Under the pieces are notes generated by a model. The model made no database searches, was not told the origin of the DNA, and saw only the letters and a program-made list of their open reading frames with translations. Below are positions 12,111 to 23,204 of a stretch of 64,000 nt of DNA, one piece after another. The stretch is taken from the NCBI GenBank assembly GCA_035236585.1, contig CP141130.1, forward strand, positions 31,631,501-31,695,500, read 5' to 3'. Every line of letters begins with the position of its first letter. The first letter of the stretch is position 1. The translations under genes and the position numbers were made by a program. This DNA comes from Warburgia ugandensis. Lineage: Eukaryota; Streptophyta; Magnoliopsida; Canellales; Canellaceae.

Positions 12111-12504
12111 CCCTATCCTTAACATTTTTCAGGGTAATTCCATCCACGAGTAGAGGACATCTATGTTAGTGCTACGAGCAAGTGAATCAAAAAGGAAACA
12201 ATTATACATGTAAGTAAATTCTCAACTCTTTGGACATGTATTTGTATTTATTTACAGTTGGGCTGTGTGCTATGACTGGATAGATCTGGGGAAAAACAGT
12301 TATGATTTCTGAAGCTTTTCAAAAACTACTTTGGTTATTGTGAAGGCAGATGACGCTCGGGGTTTTCAAAAATGGGTTTAAAACCAAAGATTTTCCATTG
12401 CATTGCATGGTTTTTATAAAATGGTTTTCAAATAAGGATGCATCCCGCCTTAGGAATTAGATATTGCATTTAAAAATGCATGAGAAAACCCAGGTCGTCA
12501 CAGT

Positions 12505-12517
12505 TGGTATTAGAGCC
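12505..12517 (+). other. Primer-binding site, initiator Met tRNA type
   Basis: tggtattagagcc, 2 nt after the LTR end. It differs from the canonical tggtatcagagc by one transition. Confidence 0.75.
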
Positions 12518-12594
12518 TAGGTTTTATCCTTTCACAGCCAGTCCAACATGTCCACCAGTCATAGACAATAGAGAAAATCAAGAAGAAGTAGTAT

Positions 12595-12627
12595 AAATAG
12601 AAGTAGTAGAGATGACTACTTCTATTT
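12595..12627 (+). other. Hairpin downstream of primer site (LARD-1)
   Basis: Perfect 13-bp arms (AAATAGAAGTAGT and ACTACTTCTATTT) with a 7-nt loop, starting 78 nt after the primer site. Retroviral packaging and dimerisation signals lie in this position. The LARD-2 counterpart keeps the pairing. Confidence 0.55.
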
Positions 12628-15121
12628 GAGGATTACAATATTAATGCACAAGGCAGTTCACCATAAATTAATAGGTGAATCACAGCTTGGTTTAACAAAT
12701 AATTAGGCAGAGGATAGTGCAACCCTTATCCAAAATCTAGTCTAAAGACGACTTAAGGATTAAGGATTATTGTGTGGTGCAAATATGAAAAATCATATAT
12801 GGATCATATTACGATGATGCTGAAGGAAGATACTAGTGAACTTGTTAGTAGATAGTTCTGACCTGCAATAAAGTAATCTTATCAAAGGTGAGAGAACATC
12901 AAAAAACCTAGATGGCTATCTTACCATCATAAAGAATATCAGAATATGAGTACACTATCACAAGGGATATGATATGAGTATGATAAGAGATGTAAAAGAG
13001 AGACTTTGAGAAAATTTTGATGATAATCTAAGAGGGATGAGAATGCAAGATAATATTAGGAGATGACTATGACTTGAATTAGGTCACAAAGGGATGGGTC
13101 TTGAAGGACTTAGCTCAATTTTGGATATCTTAATTGGAGTCTTATGAAGAGTGAAGTGCTATCAACTAATAACTACCTGAGTATTATGGAGCAAATCAGA
13201 AGATGTATACAAGTGACATATTATGTGATTAAGAGAAACATAACACGAATATGACAGGGAAATGAATTCGACCGAGTTATCAAAAGATTTTGATGATAAT
13301 ACTAAGAATGATAATAGATCGATCCTAACATGAACTTGTAAGAGAAGTATAGCATGACCAAAACGTCAATGCCATCATTAAGACATTGTATGAATTTTAT
13401 TGAGGCTATAGGCAATTGAGGATTTCAATGATCTTAAGATAGTGTAGAATTTCTAAGAAGCATTCAGTTTATCATATATGTTACTTAAAGAAATAGATGA
13501 AGTATCAAATATATGCAACAACACATATAGAGACATTGATCCAGGTAGACCAAATGTATTGAAGAAAAGAGAGAAAGAGATAGAGATGTAACTATAAGTA
13601 TTCGATGAATATTGAATATTCAAAAGAAGGAAATCATGACTTTATGAAGATACATACAAATCTTTCATCTTGAAGATAACCAATCAACTTCAAAGGAAGA
13701 ATAATAGTTGAGTTGACAATGATATGTATAATAGAGAGAAGGCATATGGGATTTAAGACTTTGAGTAGAGTATCGAATTTCAGGAGATTATGTGACAAGA
13801 AATTTTCAAAGAAGAATGGCGACCAACTAGAAGTCAAACTTCTACAAATGGTTTGATATCAATTAGATTCTTATCGGATCCATTAGCTTATGAGGAACAC
13901 CAATGGATATAGTCCATAAAAAGAAAATTTTGGTGATATCCTACCTTGCCACTACATGAGTGAATAAAAGAATTAAGCCGGGACAGTAACTTATCCATTC
14001 AGCAAGTAGGGTACCATCAAGGATCAAATTGAGACCTTACTATCATAGATTGGAAGACCAGAAAATCTTAAGACCATTATTTTGTCATTACCTTTAGAGT
14101 ACTGTTGACTAAATAAAGGTATCTCACCCTAATTAATCAAGTATGTTAGTATTTATGAGTTAGTAGTCGAAGTTATATACTCAGAAGGATGATATAAGTC
14201 TTTAGACTTGAGTTTTCCTAGAAAGAAGTACTTGTTAAAATAGGTCAATTGAGGGTGTGAGGTCAGTTGATGAGAACCGTTGCAACTGAGATAAGGGCAA
14301 AAATAAGGAGCAATCTCCACCAATGAGACAGACTTTTCCAAACCCGAATAGATACCATGACAAACCATAGAAATTACTTTGGGTCTAAAAGATGCTGATG
14401 ACTTGGATTGAAAAAGAAGGCAAATAAGTATTGATCACTTTGGAGGCCCTTGAGCTTATGACATAGATATATCTGGAAAGAGATTAATAGGTAATCAAAT
14501 AAAGTTTTTCTATGTCTAAGAAGATGTTTATGCTTACCTGAGTATTGTTAAACTTGTTGAGCTAACAACTTCAGTACAATTTGATATAATCGCTATTGAA
14601 GGAGAATTATTGCTATTATAAGTTAAGTATGGGAAGGCACTTGAAGGATAAAATAAGGAGGCACTTGAAAAATAAAATTTGAAGAATTGAGAAAATCACT
14701 ACTTATGAGAATACCTCCTAACAATACAGACTGCATGGTTAACGATAAAGCCTTGAAAAAAAGATTGAACAATATATTGACATAAGGGATGGAAGGAGAA
14801 AAGGTGAGATGACTAGCACACTATAAGGTGAAGATTTAATGTTATATTGCCTTTAGACAAATAGTTAGTTGTTATGAGCATATAAGTACGAAAAATCAAT
14901 TTAAGGAATTTCCTAAGGACTAACCCTACTAGATTGAGTATAGAACTGTTGGACTAAAAGGTTATAAAGAAAACCATCAAGCAAAGAAAGAACAAAGAGG
15001 ATGATGACAAAGGATTCAACCATGACCTAGTAAGGGTACTCGGTGATGAATAAGAGACTTTTTTCTTTGCATGAATAGGAACATTATGGACAATCCTAAT
15101 GACAAATTGATGAGAATAGTG

Positions 15122-15548
15122 AGATAGGCTCCTACTGAGTATAGTATATACTCACCCTATCCTTAACATTTTTCAGGATAATTCCATCCGCGAGTAGACA
15201 ACATCTATGTTAGTGCTACGAATAAGTGAATCAAAAAGGAAACAATTATACATGTAAGTAAATTCTCAACCCTTTGGACATGTATTTGTATTTATTCTAC
15301 GCTTGGGCGGTGTCTTTGTATTTGGATAGATCTGGGGAAAAACACTTATGATTTCTAAAGCTTTTCAAAAACTACTTTGGTTATTGTGAAGGCAGATGAC
15401 ACTCGGGGTTTTCAAAAATGGGTTTAAAACCAAAGATTTTCCGCTACATTGCATGGTTTTTATAAAATGGTTTTCAAATAGGGATGCATCCCGCCTTAGG
15501 AATTAGATATTGCATTTAAAAATGCATGAGAAAACCCGGATTGTCACA
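15122..15548 (+). repeat. LARD-1 3' LTR remnant
   Basis: The last roughly 427 bp of the family LTR, from the conserved hairpin region to the terminal tgtcaca. It is closely similar to 12080-12502 and is followed directly by the gtata target duplication. Confidence 0.8.
15136..15154 (+). other. Conserved LTR-leader hairpin (LARD-1 3' LTR)
   Basis: TGAGTATA-GTA-TATACTCA, identical to the 5' LTR copy. Confidence 0.6.
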
Positions 15549-15553
15549 GTATA
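15549..15553. repeat. Target-site duplication of LARD-1, right (gtata)
   Basis: Pairs with 7158-7162. Confidence 0.8.
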
Positions 15554-15997
15554 ATTAAGGTAAAGGGGGCATGCAATGCTAGGATGGAAGGGTGAAACAT
15601 GTGAGTCTAAGGAAGGAGGGTGGAAAGCTATTGCGTGAAAATTGTAAGGCGGTAAGGCATGGAAGAGAGATCGCTAGGAGTATGCATGTAAAGGTAAAGG
15701 AAGAAAGGTGTGTAGGTGTGATGGTGGGTGCGTGTGAGTGAAAGTTGGAAAAGGCATGTAAAGGAGAGGAGTGCAAGGATAGTGCATGTAAGGGTGTGTA
15801 GTTCCAAGGATGGAAGAAAAGAAAGCAAAGAGAGAATGAAAGACAAAGGGAAGGGAGAAACAATAATGGGTTGAAACTTTTACCTCTTCTCCTCATGGTG
15901 GATGTGTGGATCAGTGGCAGAGATGGTGAGAGTGATCTCTCTTCCTCTGTTTCTACAAAGTTTAGCTTTAGGATCTAGGAAAAAGTAAGACATCATT
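15554..15997 (-). repeat. Continuation of the LTR remnant at 6.4-7.16 kb
   Basis: Joined to 7162 before LARD-1 inserted: the A/G-rich, 'gg(a/t)gg'-rich texture continues across the gap. No coding content is seen. Reading frames near 15579-15896 are artefacts of the purine-rich composition. Confidence 0.35.
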
Positions 15998-18227
15998 TGT
16001 GACGACCCGGGTTTTTCCATGCATTTTTAAATGCAATATCTAATTCCTAAGGTAGGATGCATCCCTATTTGAAAACCATTTTATAAAAACCATGCAATGC
16101 AGCGGAAAATCTTTGGTTTTTAAATTCATTTTGAAAATCCCGAGTGTCATTTGCTTTCACAACAACCAAAGTAGTTTTTGAAAAACTTCAGAAATCATAA
16201 ATGTTTTTCCCAGGTCTATCCATTCACAGCTCACAGTCCAACTATGAATAAATACAAATACATTTCAAAAGGGTAGAGTGTTTACTTACATGTATAATTG
16301 TCTCTTTTTTATTTACTTGCTCATAGCACCACATTTCCTGAGGTGTCTTCTACGCGTGAGTGGAACTGTCCTGAAAAATTATATATTTGGGTGTCTTCTG
16401 TCACTCACATATCTTGTCCTTAAGTGCTCACTTGTGTATGAAAAATGTTAAGGATTGGGTGAGTATATACTATACTCAGTAGGAGTCTATCACTACTAGT
16501 TTTACAATGCATGCTAGGTTTAAAATCATATGCTCTTTAAAACATGTGCATGTTTGAACAATCATGTTCAATATCGATATTAAAAACCATTGTCAAATTG
16601 GAATACTGACAACTTAAAGAATCGCATAATCCAAGTCAAAAGTATCATATATATATCATAAACATAATGATATGCATAAGATGCTCAGCTAAATCCAACT
16701 CCTGGATATATGGTATGGTCGACCAACCTCATGTCATGCCATATGCAATGCAAGTAAATCCTCAAATCATAGGGCCCATTATGCCCACAACCTCGCCATC
16801 GTGTGGTCCCTGAGTACCTAGGGTCATAGCCTCCACGGGGCATATGACACTTCGACCCAGTGTCGTGACACCAGTGGTAGCCCTCTGTATCACATGCAGT
16901 CGAAGTAGGGACATGCCTTTTTGGGCATAGTACCCATTCCACCTAATAGTGGTAGAGGCTGGGAGGCCACCCGAGACCTCTCGGCATAGCGCCCATGAGC
17001 TTATTGGCCCAAATCATATATGATCAAACAAGCAAAAACCTCTTTTTCAAAACCTGTCCTCTTTGGGTCCCTCACAACTGCCTGGCCCTCACAACTGCCT
17101 ACCTAGCGTCTTTTGGGCACTCCAGCGTCTTTTGATAACCCTCAAGGACATGCAATTTTTTTTCAAAACTCAATAGCCATAAATCATGCAATTTGTGCAA
17201 TTGTTTGCAAAACATGTCTATGCATAATGTATTTATCATATGCATGCTGAATTCATTTATATGCTAAACGAGTCATAAAATTAAGTCATGCTAAACAAGT
17301 CATGTAATTTATACTTAAAACATGAATTCTCAAAACAATCATGAGCTCTCTTTTAAAAGTCTAGTAGCGATAGAGCACCTACCTCAAAGTCTCCTGAAGT
17401 CGCATCTTTCATCACTCAACCCGTCCCTAGGTCTCATTTATAAACTCTTGGATATGAATGGATACAAGGAGTCCTTATCAATTTTGAACTATTTAGAAAT
17501 TAGATCGCTAGATTTGCCTTTTAGGGTCCATGGGTCCTTGCCTAATTCATTGTCAGGCTAGATCCTATGATATGGATCTACTATTCAATAGTTAAACTCT
17601 ATAAATTGTCCTTTGATCCTAACTTTATAGTCTCATTAGGTCCGCGTGTCCCAGTTCCCAGGACACCCGTGCATCCTAGTTGAACTGCGACCGCCTCACA
17701 TGCATGAGCGCCCAAAGGCCGTGCCAAGGACTGCGTTTTGCATGCGCACATGCATGCTCAAGCGACGCGCTATGACGTGCGTCCTGGATGGCATCGCACA
17801 GACGCACCTTTGGTGTAGCATGGCACGTCTCAGCTCCCAGGGCACCCTGTGCATCCCAGTCGAGCCAGGACCCGTGCCCCACGTCGCACGCACACTCGAA
17901 GGCAGCACCAAGGACAATGTACACACTATCGTACGCCTGGAACCCGTCCTAGGGACCCTGTCCCAGGCACACGTGAAGCATGGCGTCCCTAGGATGCCTT
18001 GTTTGTACAGAGCCGGCTGAAACCGGCTTTGTCGTTCTCTGGCTGGAAAAATCAACTGGGGAAAGACCAGATCCGACATGGATCTGGCCTGGGGGAAGTA
18101 AAATGGAGAGAAAGGGAAAGAGGGGCTTACCTGGGTAGCCGAGGATGCCCTCCTTCGGGTCGTGCGGCTCCCTCTTTCTGTCTGAAAACCCTATGTCGCC
18201 AGAACCCATGAAGAAGGGGAAAACCCC
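15998..18227 (-). repeat. Partial LARD-family LTR
   Basis: Begins tgtgacgacccggg and follows the LARD LTR through the leader hairpin, 'ggtcgaccaacctcatgtcatg', the donor-like site at 17377-17382 and the GC-rich island (17640-18050), to the region just downstream of the TATA box. Only part of the LTR is present and no target duplication could be paired. It shares a 17-bp internal duplication at 17090 with one LTR of LARD-2 (54570). Confidence 0.75.
16460..16478 (-). other. Conserved LTR-leader hairpin (partial LTR)
   Basis: Perfect 8-bp arms TGAGTATA/TATACTCA. Confidence 0.55.
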
Positions 18228-20640
18228 AACTTTATAAAAGCTCAATCAAGATTCAAGATCATCTAAGGCAAGCAAAAAAGTAATAGCAAGATTCAAAGGT
18301 GACTAAAATGGGCCCATGCAAAAAGCTATATAGTTCCACATTTGCATAAGAATTGGAGTCATACATGAAGTTTCCTAAGCTAATAAGGAAACTTAAGGAA
18401 GCTAAGCCATTCAAGCCTTGAAGCCAAGAGACTTAGAAACTCAAACCATCAAGTAATAAGTCATCAAAGTGAGCCACCAAACCACATGAGAGCCATGCCA
18501 CATGGAGTCACACTATTGAAGGGGATTTCAAGAAATTATCTCATGCTAAAAGTATGATTTTCAAGAGATAATTAGAAGAGTTTGATAGAGATTAGTATAT
18601 GGTAAGATATACATGCATAGGTGGACCAATCAAGAGATAAACCAAGTCAATTTTCCCATCTTTCTCTCTCTCTTTCCCCATTTTTTCTCTCTCTTTCCAA
18701 ACTCCCACATGAATTACACCTTAAGCAAGGTGGGGATGCCACCTTCCTTAAAAGTAATGCCTCCACCCTTTCTAATTCCATTTAAAGAAAGTCCACCTTA
18801 TCCCACTTTCTAAATTGATCGCTTTCCATCTTCTACCCACTTTCCTAGAGTCCTACCTATAATTCCTTTCCAAATCTAATCAAATCTTATCTTTTTAACA
18901 AGGAAATTCACCTATAAATACTAGCCACCATCCCATCATGCGATATAGAAGGAGAATCAAGCCTCCCTCCTTGGAGGCTAGTTTTCCACATCTATATCCA
19001 ACCTTCCATGCCTCCATTAATGTTTTTTTATGCCTTCTACATAGATCTACTAAATTCAGGTTGGTTTTCATACTTCTTTTTATCCTTTGTTGCTTAGCTT
19101 TGCTTCTTTGTTCCATGCATTTCTTCTTCCTTAATTTTCCTCGTTCTGTGTTTTTAGTTTTGTGCTTAAGATCCTTATATCCAAGGGCCACTAATGTATT
19201 TTACTAACAACTAAGAGATAGTAGCCTTTGGATCAAGTTCTTAGTTCCTTAAAGTCCTTTATTTCTTAGCCTTGCATTGCTTATCTTTCCTTACTCATCT
19301 ATTGCTTTCCTTCTCATCCTTTCACTCTCTTTTCCTTCGGTTCTCTCTTGGATCCACACACATGCTACTTATTGAATAGTGAATGTTGGATTGGAATTTA
19401 GGATAATTTTATGTCTTTGATGAGGGTGCACTTTTCTTTCTATGTTTATGTAATAAGTGCACCATTCTTGTATGAATTTCAATTAAGTTATCATGTTTTG
19501 TGCTTACTTTCCATATGTTCATGCGCACACTTTTGGGGTTAGTTTTGCAAGCTTTTGATTCATTATTTTAGTTCATTGTTTCTTAAGTTGGTGCATGTTA
19601 GATTAGTTTTAGTTAGTTGCTAAGTTTTGTTTTTAGAAAGTGTTATTTTTAGGAGGTTCCCTTAGTTTTTGTTTCCAATTCCATGTATGTCTCTATTTCT
19701 ATTTTATTTACATTCCTAGTTTAGATCAAATTCAATATCTCTTTGGCTAGGATAAGTGGTTTAAGCAAGATTCAACTAACATACAAAACCATGAGATTCC
19801 TCATGGGATCAACCTCACTCGCATACAATTACTATATTTATTTGTGTGCTTGCGAGTAATTTTAAAACATACACCATTGGGAAAGGTTGAGTGGGCTATT
19901 TTGGATGGATGGTTTGATGAATGTCCATCTTTCTTGGATGGTGGAGATGAGAGAACGAAGATCTTAACAATCATAAGGAATTTTCCACCATCTTTATTTT
20001 AGAATCAAATGGCCTTCATTTAAAGAAAAAGATGTCTCCTTTTTATGCTTAGTTGATCATGTGCATCTTCTTGTATGGAATGTGAGATAATGGTTAGGAT
20101 TGAGCTTGGATACTCTTCATTTCTTCACCCATTGATCATGCTTCACTTAGGATTGAATGGATGTGATTGCTTTAAATTTTTATTGTCGGCAAGATCATGT
20201 TTTATAGCTTCATTATTCTCAACCATTGGATCAACATGCCTTAGAGTGGACACCTTAAATTCTATTGAGATTTCTTTATCCACTCTAATATCCTCCTTCT
20301 TTCTCTCCGAGCTCCCATTTTTATCTCTAGGCAATGAGATTTAAGGAGAAGAGAATGTCTCCCTCCTTAGAGTGGGATGTTTCTCTCCTATAAATAAGGT
20401 CAGCAGTCCACCAAAACTTTCTTCACAAATGGGGTTCTAATCTAGTCTTCCATGTAGTCTTCTTTCTCATTGGTCTATCCATATGTGAGTGAGTTCTCAT
20501 TGGCTGCTTAGGATATTCATAAAAAATGATAGATCTCGGCCTTTAATGGTTAAACAGGAAGGACAATTGTTGGCCATAGGTTTCCTATAAATTTTCTCTT
20601 TCTTATTTGCTCTTATTTTCTCCCCATTTATTCCTTATTT
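18228..20640 (+). other. Unclassified LTR-like sequence
   Basis: No coding domain is seen. A promoter-like cctataaatac lies at 18911-18921. Near 19790-19870 the text 'gattcctcatgggatcaacc...gtgtgcttgcgagt' resembles the U5 end of a class of plant gypsy LTRs, suggesting a plus-strand LTR remnant of about 1-1.6 kb. A second TATA-like cctataaataag lies at 20388. No terminal repeats or target duplication could be paired, so the identity is open. Confidence 0.3.
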
Positions 20641-21205
20641 ATCTTATTCAAAAATATAAAATTAAGGGGGGCACACATACTTGCATTAGAAAGTTGTCCA
20701 AATCCTTTGGTTGTCCCATCTTTTAGCTGAGTAAGAGATAGAATGGATGCAATGTATCTTTATGTGGGCCCAGTCTTTTTGACTTGTTTTGTTTCACATA
20801 AAGCTCTCATTGCATTTGTATCCATTGTATGTGATTTGGGCTTCCCTTAGAAACTTCCCAAGGTGGTGGAATACTTGCATGCATGCATGGCAAGTTTTGT
20901 CACCTTTACTTTTGACAAGAACACCCTTTTTAGTATTGATAAAGTTGGTCTTTCACTTAGGGTTTATGACTGCCTTGACTTCGATAATAGTATCCCCATA
21001 ATGTTCTGATTTCTCAGACTTCATATTTTATGGCATGTGGTCTGATGACATTGATTATATAGTGTCCTAGCTCTATTGTAGGGTTTTTGAATGCTTAAAA
21101 TAGCATTTTTTTCAATTGTATCCTAATCCTACAATATGTGAAATAAACTCTAATTAGTGATATTTATGTGAATTAAAAATTACTAAATATAGAGGTATTA
21201 AATGT
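20641..21205. other. Unassigned AT-rich interval
   Basis: No supported feature was found here on either strand. Confidence 0.4.
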
Positions 21206-21487
21206 AATATTTCTAAATATATCAATAGACTTGTCCCTATACTGAGCAAGACTAGGAACCCTTATCGCACACATCTTAGATCGAATCTGATAAGTATTTC
21301 TCTGGTTCTATTCTTCATTTACATCAAAGTATATATACATAAATATGTCTAGATTTGTTAAGATGTGATCACTGTAATTTCTCTACTGTATATGGAAAGG
21401 GTGTGATCCCTACAATCTAATTACTATATATGGCAGGGATGTGATTCCCATAATCTATTAATCAAATTCTTGAAATCTATCTAACAA
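21206..21487 (-). repeat. Possible copia LTR
   Basis: On the minus strand it starts tgttagatagatttcaag, carries the promoter-like tgtatatatactttgatg near 21325-21345 and ends around tattaca. This matches the length and layout of short Ty1/copia LTRs. No target duplication was confirmed and no internal domains adjoin it directly. Confidence 0.35.
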
Positions 21488-22329
21488 GGACCATGTGGAT
21501 ATCTTGGGAAAACATTTGCATTAGTTGTTTGTTATTTCAGATGGATATTTGGTCTCTCCTAAAAATATTCACATTAGTGGAATTTCACTATGAAATGAAA
21601 AAAGTTCAAACTAGTGGAGTTTGAGGAAAATTTAGAGTGAGAAAAAACCTCATCAAATGAAGGTTTATTAAAGAGAGAAATTAACTAGCCAAAACATAGT
21701 ACAAAAACCCAGCCTAAGTTATGAGCATCACATGTGGCTAGAACCTTTCCATTTCATTATCTCTCCCCTTCCCCTTTGGCATCTGATATATTTTTGCCTT
21801 TCTCCCTGTTGCTTTCAATTTGTAGCACTATTGCATGAAGCTAAAAAGAGGCAATTCTAGTCCAGATCTGGGTGGTTGACAACATAGAAGGTAAGTTGAT
21901 TGTATTTTATCAAGATTTTGATGAGGATCTATGCGATTTGTTGGGTTTTATGGTGAGTCAGAAGTCTAATCATAAGGGACATCATTGTAGGGATGGAAAT
22001 TAAGCTTCTCTTACTCACTTTGGTGGGTTTCTAATACAATTGATGTCAGTGTGGTTTGGGAGCAACAATGTTTCAGCTGTAACAGTCTAGCCGATATTCG
22101 TGGGTACCTTCTCTACAACTAAAGAATGTGGCTTCTTTTTATAGTAGATGCTTCTATTACTTGTTCCTTTTTATGGCTAGCTATGATGAAAGGAAGAAAC
22201 CCAATGCTTGTTTTGGGTTTTACGAAACCTTAGGTTGTAGGAACTAAATAGGTGCTATGGACACATAATGCTCTTTCTTATAGACATTGTAGTGTATTAC
22301 ATTCATGCTATTAGATACAAGCATGATTA
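21488..22329. other. Unassigned interval
   Basis: No coding domain was found. The right end (about 22250-22370) has a TATA-like tatataaatag on either strand next to the copia polypurine tract and may be a copia 3' LTR. Confidence 0.3.
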
Positions 22330-22845
22330 TATAAATAGCCTTGTGAAGATGTTACGTGAAATGTATTCTAATATGCCCCCTCAAGTTGACTAGCTTGAAA
22401 TTTGGGCTAGTAATTTGTCTCATAAAAAATAAAATTGAACAAATGACAACAGCTTAGTCCTAATGTCCCCTGTCTAATCTTTGGTAGAAATGAATGTAAC
22501 TTCAAGTAAACGTATCGACCCCAAATCCACTTCGATGTGTATGGTACATGCATGGAAGATTGGATTAGCAATTAAGTACGTGGCACCTAGGTTGTCACGC
22601 CTGAGAATGGATTATCAATTGTGTTGAATGCCAAGTTCATATAAAAAGGAATGAAGCCAAATAACCTCTGTTGTAGCATTAGCTAATGCTTGATGCTCAG
22701 ATTCGGTGGAAGAGTGGGTGATGGTGGATTACTTTTTCATTGACCACAAGACTAGATCTGATGGGATAGGATACATACACCAAAAACAAAAGAAGAAAAA
22801 ATTTATCTAGTCCAACAAACTTGGCCTTTGTCCCCAAGAAATAGG
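22330..22845 (-). mobile_element. Copia remnant: RNase H end and polypurine tract
   Basis: On the minus strand about 22640-22760 encodes a recognisable copia RNase H segment (STITHSSTESEHQALANATTEV), and 22500-22560 the HIEVDFWV-like stretch that follows it. At 22374-22390 a polypurine tract (cttgagggggcat on the minus strand) marks the junction with a 3' LTR. A heavily decayed fossil without paired ends. Confidence 0.6.
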
Positions 22846-23195
22846 AGTATTACTTAAGAGGTAATTTACAAAGGGTAATTTATATGTTGAGTGGGGGGAT
22901 GAAGAAGCTTGTTACTCTAGCTCCTATTTATTGGAGTTTAGATGATCTCACTCAACGAAATTTCTATCAAGAAATCAAGTTCAAGGATTGGTTCTTGATT
23001 TCTTCAGGATGTTTACAAATTCTACTTTGATGTAGTCTCTAATTCTATTGTCAGACCATCTCGCCAACTTGATAAATCTGATATAATTGGTGAGGTGATT
23101 CAAGTAGTGTCACCGACTTCTATATGTGTATGGACACATCAATTCTCCTCCTCCATACCCATGGGAGGAGAATATATCGCATCCCTTTAGATTAA
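22846..23195 (-). repeat. Dispersed repeat, copy 1 (also at 29.55 kb)
   Basis: About 330 bp closely related to 29545-29835. Shared blocks include 'ggtaattta', 'agatgatctcactcaac', 'attggtgaggtga' and 'gtgtcaccgact'. In both places it lies beside a minus-strand copia RNase H segment. The family was not recognised; it could be an insertion shared by two related copia elements. Confidence 0.5.
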
Positions 23196-23204
23196 GTCCA
23201 TTCT

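Larger units (their letters stand above)
8492..12132 (+). other. Predicted leader intron signals in LARD-1 LTR
   Basis: A strong donor-like site (CAG|GTAAGTG, GT at 8492) and an acceptor-like site (CCTTAAC, pyrimidine run, TTTTTCAG, AG at 12131-12132) flank about 945 bp after the nested solo LTR is subtracted. The same signals occur at the same LTR positions in LARD-2. Splicing is inferred and no transcript evidence is available. Confidence 0.4.
7163..12502 (+). repeat. LARD-1 5' LTR (split by a solo LTR)
   Basis: Begins tgtaatgacccc and ends gtcgtcaca. The part after about 8700 and the part from 11546 match the LARD-2 and solo LTRs well. The first 1.2 kb (U3) is recognisably related only in patches, such as 'ggaatccaac...caaaatcacccaaaacggagtt'. 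It therefore represents a subfamily with a different U3. A TATA-like cctataaaag lies near 8406. The solo LTR at 8850-11540 is inserted in it. Confidence 0.8.
12503..15121 (+). other. LARD-1 internal region, non-coding
   Basis: About 2.6 kb between the primer site and the 3' LTR remnant, with stops in every frame and no gag, protease, integrase or reverse-transcriptase motifs. Stretches such as 13350-13500 and 14950-15121 align with the complement of the LARD-2 internal region, around 52480-52640 and 51540-51760. Homology between two non-coding internal regions shows that the non-coding state is ancestral to both copies. Confidence 0.75.
7163..15548 (+). mobile_element. LARD-1, non-coding LTR retrotransposon
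   Basis: A plus-strand element bounded by TG...CA ends and a 5-bp target duplication (gtata). Parts: 5' LTR 7163-12502 (about 2.64 kb once a nested solo LTR is subtracted), a 2-nt spacer, initiator-Met-type primer site 12505-12517, non-coding internal region to about 15121, and a remnant of the 3' LTR to 15548. The internal region has no gag or pol homology but is homologous to the internal region of LARD-2, which is how a LARD family behaves. The long LTR and primer site point to a Ty3/gypsy Del/Tekay-like parent. The copy is a broken fossil. Confidence 0.85.

Noticed and set aside
15579-15896. Possible coding frame (105 residues, minus)
   Set aside because: The Ser/Leu/Phe-rich translation comes from a purine-rich strand in an LTR remnant; no domain or homologue pattern.
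20388-20400. TATA-like cctataaataag as a host gene promoter
   Set aside because: No coding region follows within the next kilobase, and such boxes are common in the LTR remnants around it.
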